A stretch of DNA of 35,250 nt from assembly GCA_030447945.1 (NCBI GenBank), contig JAUJNV010000014.1, positions 1,546 to 36,795 of the forward strand, given 5' to 3'. The notes beneath the pieces were generated by a model that saw nothing but the letters and a program-made list of their open reading frames with translations, was not told the DNA's origin and ran no database searches. A program made the position numbers and the translations under genes. Below are positions 17,625 to 25,499 of this stretch, one piece after another. The DNA is from Fimbriimonas sp. (GTDB taxonomy: Bacteria > Armatimonadota > Fimbriimonadia > Fimbriimonadales > Fimbriimonadaceae). Within the stretch, counting starts at the first letter, position 1. Every line of letters begins with the position of its first letter.

Positions 17625-18423
17625 ATGTCGGAAAACATCATTGAGGGTGAAAGACCTCCGGAAGACATACCCTGGCGGCACGTGAAGCGGTGCGGCGGCA
17701 CGGAGCTTTTCGGTCGTCCGGGCCGGCGAGTTCTTCGGGTTTCTCGGGCCGAACGGGGCGGGCAAGACGACCACCATGAACATGCTGGTAGACCTCGTCA
17801 AGCGGACCTCCGGCGAAGTCATCATCGACGGCCTCCGGTTCGAAGACCAACCGATCGAGATCTACAAGCGGGTCGGCTTTGCCATGCAGGAGATCGGGCT
17901 GGACGAGACCGCCACGGCGCGGGAGATGCTGCAGCTCCACGGCCGGCTCTACCACCTCACCGCCGAGCGGATCGAAGCCCAGGTCGGGAGGCTGCTCAAG
18001 CTCGTCGAGCTCGAAAAGGTCGCCGACCGGTTCACGCACACCTATTCCGGCGGCATGCGGCGGCGCTTCGACTTGGCCCTTTCGCTGGTCCACGAGCCGA
18101 AGATCCTGTTCCTCGACGAGCCCACCCAAGGCCTCGATCCCCACGCGCGCCAACTCATCTGGAACCACCTCCGCGAGCTCAACCGCGCCGGGATGACCGT
18201 CTTTCTCACCACCCACTTCATGGAAGAGGCGGAGGCGCTGTGCGAGAGGATCGCGATCATGGACAAGGGCGAGATCGTGACCACCGGCACGGTCCCGGAG
18301 CTTCTGGAGCGGCATGAAGCCAAGACCCTCGAAGAGGTCTTCCTCAAGACCACCGGCAGCGACCTAGGAGCGGAAGAGGTGAACCCTAACGCCACAGACC
18401 CTTACGCTCGCGCGAGGGTGTAG
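17625..18423 (+). CDS. ABC transporter ATP-binding protein (frameshifted near the N-terminus)
   Basis: This is an ATPase of the ABC-2/DrrA-type exporters. The ATG at 17625 starts MSENIIE; an extra G then shifts the frame, and VKDLRKTYPGG is read in the next one. At least one more indel lies near 17680-17720 before AGEFFGFLGPNGAGKTTTMN, which holds Walker A. From 17776 the frame is clean: ABC signature TYSGGMRRRFDLALSL, Walker B KILFLDEPTQGLDPHAR, and the switch histidine in VFLTTHFMEEAEALC. The cognate permease is probably the gene at 20009, now separated by about 1.6 kb containing a secreted-protein gene and a transposase. The substrate is unknown. The indels are confined to the first 50 codons. 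Confidence 0.85.
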
Positions 18424-18464
18424 GGCGGCGAGTAAAATGGGCCGCTATTAGGAGGTAAAGGAAA

Positions 18465-18983
18465 GTGAGAATCAAGTTCCTGTTCTTTGCGCTGTGTCTT
18501 GCGATCTGCGGCTCGGCCTCGGCCAACGACCACACCGAACTCAAGCGTACGGTCGACAGCGCCTTTAGCAAGGTGGCCGTAGCCTTCAAGAAGAAGGATC
18601 AGGCCGCCGTCGACAAGCTGATGAGAATGTTCCTGTCTCGCGACTACGTGGGAATCGCCATAGACGGCTCGAAGCGAAACCTGGCCCAAACGATGGCGCA
18701 GATGCGCCAGCATCTGAAGACGAGCAAGTCGATTAGCCGCATGACGATGTCCGTGAGCAACGTCAAGGTGACAGGCACGAAGGGCACCGCGACCGGGGAG
18801 TTTAACCTCACCGGCGTCATCCACAACGACAAGGCCCGGGGCAAGACTTCCAAGTTAAGGGTGTGGGAGAAGTCGAAGGACGAGTACCGCAAAGTGAACG
18901 GCCGCTGGATGCTGGTGAAGTCGGCGACGCTGGATGGAAAGGTGTGGATCGACGGCAAGTTGATGCCCGCCGGCGTCGGCTAG
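18465..18983 (+). CDS. Secreted NTF2-like (DUF4440-type) protein
   Basis: The gene begins with GTG at 18465, 8 bases after a near-perfect AGGAGGT at 18450-18456. Residues 1-20 (RIKFLFFALCLAICGSASA) form a signal peptide with an ASA cleavage site. The mature part has an N-terminal helix pair (LKRTVDSAFSKVAVAFKKKD) and then beta strands ending in VNGRWMLVKSATLDGKVW, the layout of small NTF2-like/SnoaL-type domains. Such domains bind small ligands or act as accessory subunits; no catalytic residues are evident. It is 172 residues long and intact. It lies 41 bases downstream of the ABC ATPase and could be co-transcribed with it. Confidence 0.7.
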   Translation: MRIKFLFFALCLAICGSASANDHTELKRTVDSAFSKVAVAFKKKDQAAVDKLMRMFLSRDYVGIAIDGSKRNLAQTMAQMRQHLKTSKSISRMTMSVSNVKVTGTKGTATGEFNLTGVIHNDKARGKTSKLRVWEKSKDEYRKVNGRWMLVKSATLDGKVWIDGKLMPAGVG

Positions 18984-19029
18984 CCTTTGTCGGGGCCCGA
19001 GTCTGAGCATTCTCTCCGGACGGAGCCTC

Positions 19030-19076
19030 GGCCCCTTGCTCCGCGTTCCCTTCCCAGGGGCGCGGAGCAACGGGCC
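19030..19076. terminator. Hairpin downstream of the NTF2-like gene
   Basis: GGCCC-TTGCTCCGCG pairs with CGCGGAGCAA-GGGCC around a 13-base loop, a GC-rich stem of about 15 bp. It lies 47 bases after the stop at 18983. There is no T-run, so factor-independent termination is only a possibility; it may instead mark the left edge of the transposase insertion. Confidence 0.5.
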
Positions 19077-19188
19077 TTCCTCGCTTATAGGGGAGGTGCA
19101 CACCCTGGCAAGGGTTTCGCGATCATGGAGTGAGGCGGAATCGCGACCTCCGATGTGGTCCGGAAGCAAGGGGCGCGATAATGGGGCT

Positions 19189-19635
19189 GTGCCTCAGTCC
19201 CTCGCCGACGTGGTGATCCACCTCGTGTTCAGCACCAAGCATCGTGCTCCTACGCTAACTGCGGCGATCCGTACGGAGTTGTGCCCATATTTGGGAGCGA
19301 TCTTGCGCAGCTACCACTGCACGCCGCTCCAAATTGATGGTGTAGAAGATCACGTTCACCTCCTGTTCAAGCTCTCCCGCACGATGACCATTGCCCAAGT
19401 CACCGAAAGGGTTAAAACCGGCTCGGCCAAATGGGTCAAGGCGAGATGGAAGATGGAGTTCGCATGGCAATCAGGCTACGCGGCTTTCTCCGTCGGGTCT
19501 GGGGAAACCGGGCACGTGTCCGCTTATATCCAGAATCAGGAGGCGCACCATCAGCGGATGTCATTTCAGGACGAGTTCAGGACATTGTTGAGAGAGTCAG
19601 GGGTGAAGTTTGACGAACAGTATGTGTGGGACTAG
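19189..19635 (+). mobile_element. IS200-like / REP-associated tyrosine transposase (RAYT-type TnpA)
   Basis: The 148-residue protein is a single-domain Y1 HUH transposase. From the GTG at 19189 it starts PQSLADVVIHLVFSTKH, the usual beginning of this family. The metal-binding HUH motif is HVH at 55-57 within GVEDHVHLLFKLSR, and the nucleophile is Tyr113 in SAYIQNQEAHHQ. It ends in the typical EQYVWD. Longer in-frame starts upstream (19036) add residues unrelated to the family. Such enzymes cut and join single-stranded DNA at palindromes. Its stop codon is directly followed by an array of three palindromes in inverted duplicate (19635-19849). No TnpB gene is present. It sits between the two halves of an ABC exporter. 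Confidence 0.9.
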
Positions 19636-19849
19636 AATCGCGCCCCTTCAGGGCGCGGATTGGGGGCGACAGTACCCAGGGCGTTGCCCTGGGCTAGAGT
19701 AGGTCGGCCCGTTGGGCCTAGGTCATAGCAGCACATCCGTTCAAGAGCATATCCCGGTGCCCAAAAGGCCCAACGGGCCGACCTACTCTAGCCCAGGGCA
19801 ACGCCCTGGGTACTGTCGCCCCAATCCGCGCCCTGAAGGGGCGCGATTC
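19635..19849. repeat. Inverted pair of triple palindromes next to the transposase (REP-like family A)
   Basis: Left arm 19635-19719 and right arm 19766-19849 are reverse complements except for one base in a G run (GGGGG versus GGGG). Each arm holds three palindromes in order: GCGCCCCTTCAGGGCGC, CCCAGGGCGTTGCCCTGGG, and GGCCCGTTGGGCC, the last preceded by GTAG. The left arm starts on the last base of the transposase stop codon. The 46-base interior has no other feature. This is the substrate-like DNA expected beside a REP-associated transposase. Confidence 0.92.
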
Positions 19850-20008
19850 GGCTCAGCTGCTGGGACAGATTAAGAGCATCTAGCAAGATCGATGCCGACT
19901 CCCACTGGGCTGATCCCCTTTAGCTCCTTCTATCATTTTGCTGCTGACCAACTTCCCGGTTCCCCGAGCGGCCCTTGTCCATCGGGCTAAACTCGACGTC
20001 GACTCCCG

Positions 20009-20826
20009 ATGACCTCGACCTTCCTCTCCGACTGGTACTACCTGTCCATCCGCTGCACGAAGCAGATCTGGCGTCCGTTGATGGCGCTGATCCCTTCGCT
20101 CTTCATTCCGATCTTCTTTTTCGTCGTCAACGCGGCCTCCCTGAGCGCGTTCTCGAAGGTGCCGGGTTTTCCGCCGAACGTCTCCTACCGCGACTTCATC
20201 GCCCCGATCGCGTTGTTTACCGCCGTCTTCTTTTCCGCCGGCAACGCGGGCATCGAGCTGGTTCAGGACATCTCCAGCGGCTACTTCAAGAAGCTGATGA
20301 TCATGCCCATCAACCGGCTCTCCATCATCCTCGGCAGGCTCACGGAGGTTGCCGCGCAGGCGGTGATGCAGGGCTCCATCGTGCTCGTGCTGCTGCTGAT
20401 CGTCGGCGTGCGCATCCGCACGGGCTTCTTCGGCACGCTCGCGGTCTTCGGGCTGTTGATCCTCTTTGCGATGGCCTGGAGCTGCGTCAGCATGATCTTC
20501 GCGCTGCGCACCCAGAACGTGCGGCTCGTGCAGTCGCTGTTCGTCATCGTCTTCCCTTTCCTCTACCTGACCCCTCGCAGGCGCCGATGAACCTCCTTCC
20601 GCCGACGTTCCGAGCCATCGCCACCGTCAACCCCGTGACCTACATCATCGAAGGGATGCGCGGCCTCGTCCTCAGCGACTGGAGCAACCCCGCCATCTGG
20701 CAAGGCTTCGTCGTCGCGGGCGTCATGTTCATCGTCATGGTCACCCTCACGCTCGGCTCGTTTCAGAAGGCGCAAAAAGTGACGGCTCCCCAGGGCGCGA
20801 CTGAAGTCCGCGCTCCAGGTCCCTAA
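20009..20826 (+). CDS. ABC-2 type transporter permease (one frameshift)
   Basis: This integral membrane permease pairs with a DrrA-type ATPase to export a substrate. The ATG at 20009 starts TSTFLSDWYYLSIRCTKQIW. Six membrane segments are expected; clear ones are LIPSLFIPIFFFVVNAAS, FIAPIALFTAVFFSAGNAG, AVMQGSIVLVLLLIVGV, FGLLILFAMAWSCVSMIF and FVVAGVMFIVMVTLTLGSF. The frame breaks at a CCCC run at 20570-20573; adding one C restores LTPSQAPMNLLPPTFRAIA and the ABC-2 family segment NPVTYIIEGMRGLV. The stop is at 20824-20826. The single missing C in a homopolymer points to a consensus error. The ATPase partner is likely the one at 17625. Confidence 0.85.
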
Positions 20827-21014
20827 ACCGGGTCGAACGGCTTGATCAGGCGGGTCTTCAGCGCGCTGAAGTAGAGCACTTCGCCGCTGTCCTTCCGCAT
20901 CTTGATCCAGTTTCCTTCGACACGCTCCAGCGTGCCCACGTCCTGCCGCTCCTGCTCGCCCTGCTCGGTGAACACGGTTACCTTTCTGCCCGCTAGTTCC
21001 GAAACGATCTCCAT
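20823..21014 (-). CDS. Small LSm-like hypothetical protein (63 aa) coupled to fba
   Basis: The start is the ATG at 21014, with AGGAGG at 21021-21026 placed inside the end of the fba gene. The product MEIVSELAGRKVTVFTEQ, then GTLERVEGNWIKMRKDSGEV and LYFSALKTRLIKPFDPV, has the alternating strand pattern of a small five-stranded barrel of the Sm/LSm type. That fold assignment is an inference from the pattern alone. The gene starts 2 bases after the fba stop, so translation should be coupled. Its end overlaps the 3' end of the permease gene on the other strand by 4 bases. No function is known to me. Confidence 0.7.
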   Translation of the reverse strand: MEIVSELAGRKVTVFTEQGEQERQDVGTLERVEGNWIKMRKDSGEVLYFSALKTRLIKPFDPV

Positions 21015-21016
21015 GG

Positions 21017-22044
21017 TTAGCCTCCTGTATACAGCGTTTTGCCCAAGCTCTTGAGGTCGGTCGCCGCCTCGATCACCCGCGCCTTCATACCCGCCTCCGC
21101 TTTCTTGAGGTAGCTGCGGGGTCGTACACCTTCTTGTCGCCCATTTCGCCGTCGATGCGGAGCACGCCATCGTAGCCCTTCAGCATGTGGTCCGCGATGG
21201 GCCGCGTGAAGTGGTACTGGCAGTCCGTGTCCACGTTCATTTTCACTACACCGTACTCCAGCGTCGCGTGAATCTCCGACAGCAGCGAGCCCGAGCCGCC
21301 GTGGAAGACGAGGTCGAGCTTCGCGTCCCCGCCGTACTTCCCGACGACCGCGTCGTTGCCCGACTTCAGGATGTCCGGACGGAGCTTGACGTTGCCCGGC
21401 TTGTAAACTCCGTGGACGTTGCCGAAGGTCGCGGCGAGGGTGAAGCGGCCGATCCCCTTCAGGGTCTCGTACACGTAGAGCATGTCCTCCGGCGTCGTGT
21501 AGAGCTTGTGGCTCTCGGCGTTCGAGTTGTCGATCCCGTCCTCTTCGCCACCGACCACGCCCGCCTCGACCTCCAAAACGAGCCCCAGCGGCGCCATCTC
21601 CTCCAGGAGCCCGCGCGAGATCTCCATATTCTCCTTCATCGCGAGCTCGGAGCCGTCGAACATGTGGCCGTTGAAGAGGTTTCGGAGCCCAGATTCTCTC
21701 CGGCGCTTCCCCTCCGCGATCAGGGGCCGCAGGAACGGATCGACCTTGGCGGGCACGCAATGGTCCGTCGTGATCGCGACGTACACCGGCAATCGCTCGG
21801 CGATCCGGTGGACGTACTCCGCCAGAGCGATCGCCCCGAGGGCCATATCCTTCGCCGGGCCGCTCCCGAACTCGCTGCCGCTGGTGCTGAACTGGACGAT
21901 GCCGTCGGTCTTCGTCTCGGCGAACGCCGCCAAGGCCGCGTTGACGGTGTTGCTGGACGTTACGTTGATCGAGGCGAGGGCGTAATCCCCCGCCTGGGCG
22001 GCGTCGAGCATCCGCGCGAAGGTTGCGGAATCCGGCACGGGCAT
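21017..22044 (-). CDS. fba: Class II fructose-bisphosphate aldolase (one frameshift near the C-terminus)
   Basis: The enzyme splits fructose 1,6-bisphosphate into two triose phosphates in glycolysis and runs in reverse in gluconeogenesis, using zinc. The ATG at 22044 begins PVPDSATFARMLDAAQAGDY. Conserved parts are SINVTSSNTVNAAL, the catalytic/zinc pair D94-H95 in ITTDHCVPAK, EVEAGVVGGEEDG near 158-170, zinc ligand H211 in FGNVHGVYKPG, and H248 in LVFHGGSGS. Near the end the frame slips at 21118-21121, where four G (C on the coding strand) stand for five. Restoring one base gives VYDPRSYLKKAEAGMKARV and LKSLGKTLYTGG, stopping at 21017-21019. It is of the longer E. coli FbaA type, about 342 residues. 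The homopolymer position suggests a sequence error rather than gene death. Confidence 0.92.
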
Positions 22045-22070
22045 GGGAACGATCTTAGCACCCGGCTCGG

Positions 22071-22844
22071 TTGCAGGGCTTGGTGAGAGGGGTCGTTTTC
22101 GTCATCGGGATGCTCATCGGAGGAGGGCTGCTGCTCGCGATGGCCTGGGCCTACCCCGGCATCTGGCTCCCGCTGGCGATGGGGTGTGCGGCCGCATCGC
22201 TTCTGATGGGCTTTCCGGCCCTGGCGCGCCAGCCCCTGACGGCGCCCTTTGCGGCCGCCTTCGTCCTGACTGTTCCCCTGGTGTGGCTCCGCTCCGGCTC
22301 GGCTTCGCCCCGGACCTCCGCCCAAGGCGTGTCGGGGCTCTTTTTCGTGCTCCTCGGGCTCGTGCTGGTCTGGCTCGCGTTTCGCTTCTTCCGCGCCCAG
22401 CCTTCGGAGCGGCCGCTCGCGATGCCGCTGGCCGCGCTCCTCCTCTTCGCGTGCGCCATCGCGCGGCTGAGCGGCAGCGGGGGGGCGGCCGACCCGATGC
22501 TCGCCTGGTTCCGAAGCGTGCTCGGCCTCTCCCCGGAGGCGGCCGGCGTGGCCGTGGTGGTCCTGCGTAAGACCGTCCACTTCACGTTTTATGGCCTGTT
22601 CGCGTGGATCGCCCTGCGCGCGGCGCGGATGGCAGAGGGGGAGCGACGGGCGGCGGCCGTGCTGGCGCTGAGCTTGGCACTATCGCTGGCCGCGTTCGAC
22701 GAGCTGCGACAGTCCGTCTCGCCGGGGCGCACCGGCTCGATCTGGGACGTGGCGCTCGATATGACCGGGGCCGTCGCCTTCGTGGGCATCTCGACCCGGC
22801 GAAGGCAACGTCATGAGGCTCTCGGGGGTAGCTTGCAAAGATGA
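22071..22844 (+). CDS. VanZ-like membrane protein
   Basis: The protein has several membrane helices (for example FVIGMLIGGGLLLAMAWAY, GLFFVLLGLVLVWLAFRFF) and ends with the VanZ signature: LRKTVHFTFYGLFAWIAL, then FDELRQSVSPGRTGSIWD and ALDMTGAVAFVGI. VanZ proteins are poorly understood membrane proteins, the first of which gives low teicoplanin resistance. The start is a TTG at 22071 or the GTG at 22083; the second is as likely. The gene is divergent from fba with only 26 bases between, so the two promoters must overlap. Its stop overlaps the next start (ATGA at 22841-22844), so the two are coupled. Confidence 0.8.
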   Translation: MQGLVRGVVFVIGMLIGGGLLLAMAWAYPGIWLPLAMGCAAASLLMGFPALARQPLTAPFAAAFVLTVPLVWLRSGSASPRTSAQGVSGLFFVLLGLVLVWLAFRFFRAQPSERPLAMPLAALLLFACAIARLSGSGGAADPMLAWFRSVLGLSPEAAGVAVVVLRKTVHFTFYGLFAWIALRAARMAEGERRAAAVLALSLALSLAAFDELRQSVSPGRTGSIWDVALDMTGAVAFVGISTRRRQRHEALGGSLQR

Positions 22845-25027
22845 AGCGCTCCGCTCTTCTCTTATGCCTGCTCGCTTCAAGCCTCGCGCTGGCGCAGGAC
22901 ACCGTTCGGGTCTCCTACCGTACGCCTGCGGTAACGGCCAAGCGGGCGCTGGCGGAGATCGGAAAGCTCGCCCGCCTCCGCCTGGAGGCGAACCCCCAGA
23001 TGGAGGGCGAGCTGCTGGTGATCGCGGTCGACCAAGCCCCCATCGGCGAGCTGATGGAGCGGATCGCGCTGGCTACCTCGGGCCGTTGGGATCCCATCGA
23101 AGGGGGCTACAAGCTGCTCCCGGACACCACTGTCCGGCAGAGGGAGGAGCGCGAAGAGCGGGCGAGGAAAGTGGAAGCTATCCGCAAGGCCATCGATAAG
23201 CGGGTCGAAGAGATGCAGAAGAAGCCTGCGGCGGGCTCGGCGCCGGCCCCTAGGCGTCGGGTTCAGATCGGCGTGGGCTCGGGAGGGGGAGCCTTCGGGA
23301 GCATGGGCGGCGGAGGCAGCGCGGGTAACGCGATCACCCGACTGCTCCAAGGGCTGGACCCCGCCGCCCTCGCCTCCGTGGATGCCGGCGAGCGGCTCGT
23401 GTTCGCCAGCCGCCCGACGCGGATGCAGCTCCCCCTGCCCGGCCCCGTGGGCAAGATCGTCGGCGATTTCATCGCCGAGCACAACAAGGGACTCGCCGGC
23501 AAAGAGAAGGCGCAGATCGGTTTGGAGGAGCAGGTCCAGTCCGGCCAAATCCCCTCCTTTATCGGCGACATGGTCGGACGAGCCACCCGGCCGATTCCGC
23601 CTAATCCGGCAAAGATCCTGCTGGTCGTCTCCCGCCTGCCGTTCCTCGGCATGACGAACGTCGAGCTGCGGCTGTACGGCGCGCAGGGGGAGACTCTCTT
23701 CAGCACCATGTCCCAACTCCGAGCGGAGGGGCTTGAGGAACTGATTGCGGCTTCGCAGCCGGGGACCGCCCCTACTGCCGGGACCGCCATCGAGTACTCC
23801 GAGGCCTCGAAATCCCTTATGGCGGCCTCCAGCGGCGGCATCGGAATTGGCGGCCCCGGGCTGAGCCTGAAGATGGGCCCGGAGATTCGCGCGAAGCTGT
23901 TCCGCCCCGACGTGACCGATCCCCTTTCTTTGATGCCGTCGGACGCCCTCCTGTCGCTCGCGAAGCTGCGGAAGAAGCCGCTCGTGGCGTCTCCGCCCGA
24001 TGCGATGGTCTCGTTCGCGACCTTCTTCAGCAAAGGCAAGGACACGGTCGAGGCTTTCGAGAAAACCCTTGGCGAGGGGAAGACGGCGACGGTCGTGAAG
24101 GACGATGCGTGGATCGTCGTGCGCCCGGCGGAGCCCGCGCAGAACCGCTCGATTCGCACCGACCGGCCCTCGCTCGCCGCGCTTCTGGCGACGGTCGAAA
24201 AGAAAGGCGTGCCCTCGCTAGACGATGTCGCGGCCTACGCGCTGAAGAACCCCTCGCCGATGGAAGGCGGCATCGGCGGCCTGTACGTCATGATGTTCGC
24301 ACCCGGCGCCTTCAACATGGGCATGAACGGATTCACGAGCTGGGAGATGCTCCGGCTCTACGGTGCGCTCCCCCAGACCCAGCGCAGCGCCCTTCTGGCG
24401 GGCAACCGGCTGCCCATCGGCAGTCTCTCCGCCATCGCCCGCGCGCAGGTGCAGCGGCTGACCTTCGGCTCGATGGCCATGCTGGAGGTCGAGCGCCCCG
24501 GCGAGGCCAAAGCGGGGGATGAAATGCCCTTTATGGGAATGATCAGGATGTTCACGGGCGGCTCGAAGGACTACAAAGACGAGCCCACGGAAGCGCTTCC
24601 GAACGGCCTTCCCGGAAACGCCTACGTCGAGCTCCGGGGAACGTCCGAGCCGGTGGCCTTGGCGGTGGGTGGAGAGGGCCAGACGGCGAGCGGAAGCTCG
24701 CTGATGGGCCCCGAAGAGCTCGCCACCCTGCGTTTCCTGAAGGAGAGTATGGGAAACAATCCGGCGGCCACCCAGATCCCGCAACCCGACAAGGTCCGCC
24801 TCGGGCAGCGGTCGGTGATGGAGTTCGCCTTCCGCCTGGCTCCCGGAATCTCGGTGAAGCAGACGCTCATGGACAACTCGGTGCCCAAGGACGGCCCCGT
24901 CGTCACGATGGAGAACCTCCCGGCCGACTTCCAGAAGCGGATCGACGACAAGATCGCCGCCCTGAAGAAGTCCCCCATGGGCGCCTTCGGCGCGATGATG
25001 GGCCAGCGCCGAGTGACGCCGCCGTAG
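22841..25027 (+). CDS. Large secreted protein with an STN-like N-terminal domain
   Basis: The 728-residue protein starts with a signal peptide (MKRSALLLCLLASSLALAQ). Residues 25-95 (AKRALAEIGKLARLRLEANP, LLVIAVDQAPIGELMERIA, GYKLLPD) follow the pattern of the STN domain found at the N-terminus of secretins and TonB receptors. The expected secretin barrel is absent. A basic, charged helix (about 98-125) and a Gly-rich linker near 150-160 follow. The rest (to 728) is soluble, rich in Ala, Gly, Pro and Met, with no motif I can name. It may be a periplasmic partner of an envelope complex. It is translationally coupled to the VanZ-like gene through ATGA. The frame is intact. Confidence 0.7.
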   Translation: MKRSALLLCLLASSLALAQDTVRVSYRTPAVTAKRALAEIGKLARLRLEANPQMEGELLVIAVDQAPIGELMERIALATSGRWDPIEGGYKLLPDTTVRQREEREERARKVEAIRKAIDKRVEEMQKKPAAGSAPAPRRRVQIGVGSGGGAFGSMGGGGSAGNAITRLLQGLDPAALASVDAGERLVFASRPTRMQLPLPGPVGKIVGDFIAEHNKGLAGKEKAQIGLEEQVQSGQIPSFIGDMVGRATRPIPPNPAKILLVVSRLPFLGMTNVELRLYGAQGETLFSTMSQLRAEGLEELIAASQPGTAPTAGTAIEYSEASKSLMAASSGGIGIGGPGLSLKMGPEIRAKLFRPDVTDPLSLMPSDALLSLAKLRKKPLVASPPDAMVSFATFFSKGKDTVEAFEKTLGEGKTATVVKDDAWIVVRPAEPAQNRSIRTDRPSLAALLATVEKKGVPSLDDVAAYALKNPSPMEGGIGGLYVMMFAPGAFNMGMNGFTSWEMLRLYGALPQTQRSALLAGNRLPIGSLSAIARAQVQRLTFGSMAMLEVERPGEAKAGDEMPFMGMIRMFTGGSKDYKDEPTEALPNGLPGNAYVELRGTSEPVALAVGGEGQTASGSSLMGPEELATLRFLKESMGNNPAATQIPQPDKVRLGQRSVMEFAFRLAPGISVKQTLMDNSVPKDGPVVTMENLPADFQKRIDDKIAALKKSPMGAFGAMMGQRRVTPP

Positions 25028-25031
25028 GAGA

Positions 25032-25123
25032 GGGCGTTGGGGCGGAGAGGGGTTCGGGTGTTCGGGTGTTCGGGTGTTCGGGTGTTCGGGTATTGGGGAA
25101 TCTAGTCCCAACGCCCAACGCCC
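25032..25123. repeat. Octamer-unit element E4 (TTCGGGTG x4)
   Basis: Four perfect copies of TTCGGGTG run from 25053 to 25084, followed by TTCGGGTA and TTGGGG. The outer part GGGCGTTGGGG (25032-25042) pairs with the C-rich right arm CCCAACGCCCAACGCCC (25107-25123), but the octamer block itself has no matching C arm. Thus the stem is built of heptamer-type units and the loop contains a G-rich octamer array with five spaced GGG runs. It lies between the STN-like gene and the YHS-like gene. Confidence 0.88.
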
Positions 25124-25141
25124 ATGTCTCATAATAGGGCC

Positions 25142-25429
25142 ATGCAGAAGTTCCCCTTCCTCGCGGCCCTCGTGCTGGGTCTGTGCGCCTTCGCGCCGGC
25201 GCAGCCAAAGTCCAAGCCCAAGCCTCAACCCAAGACGATCAAGTGTGCCGTGATGCCCACCGTCGATGTGAACGTGGCGACCGCCACCAAGACGAAGATG
25301 TTCGGCGACTACAAGGGCCGCCGCTACTACTTCTGCTGCGCGGGCTGCCCCGAAGCGTTCAAAGCGAACCCCGCGAAGTACGCGAAGCGCCCGAGCCTGC
25401 CCACGCCGAAGCCTGCGAAGAAGGCTTAA
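25142..25429 (+). CDS. Secreted YHS/TRASH-like domain protein
   Basis: The ATG at 25142 starts a signal peptide (QKFPFLAALVLGLCAFAPAQ). A Lys/Pro linker (SKPKPQPK) leads to a small cysteine domain: KCAVMPTVDVN, then FGDYKGRRYYFCCAGCPEAF and NPAKYAKR. The pattern 'C, Y-K-G-R-x-Y-Y-F-C-C-x-x-C, F-x-x-N-P-x-K-Y' is that of YHS/TRASH-type metal-binding domains, found in copper and heavy-metal proteins. Another in-frame ATG 18 bases upstream would spoil the signal peptide start. The C-terminal tail is Lys/Pro-rich. It is 95 residues long and is followed by a strong terminator. Metal specificity cannot be told. Confidence 0.8.
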   Translation: MQKFPFLAALVLGLCAFAPAQPKSKPKPQPKTIKCAVMPTVDVNVATATKTKMFGDYKGRRYYFCCAGCPEAFKANPAKYAKRPSLPTPKPAKKA

Positions 25430-25441
25430 CCCCTCTCCTCT

Positions 25442-25487
25442 AAACAGAAGAGCCCCCTCTCCACAAGGAGAGGGGGCTCTTCTGTTT
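25442..25487. terminator. Strong bidirectional terminator
   Basis: A perfect 21-bp stem (25442-25462 with 25467-25487) closes a 4-base ACAA loop. The stem is GC-rich in the middle (GCCCCCTCTCC) and ends in AAA/TTT on both sides, so it reads as a terminator in either direction. It stands between the convergent YHS-like gene and secG, ideal for stopping both. Confidence 0.9.
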
Positions 25488-25499
25488 GTGACGGGAGCC

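Noticed and set aside
19036..19188. Longer N-terminus for the transposase
   Set aside because: The extra 51 residues are read through the upstream hairpin and have no counterpart in the family, which starts at PQSLADV.
25053..25092. Possible CRISPR-like array (TTCGGGTG copies)
   Set aside because: Units are 8 bp with no spacers and there are no cas genes; it is a simple tandem repeat.
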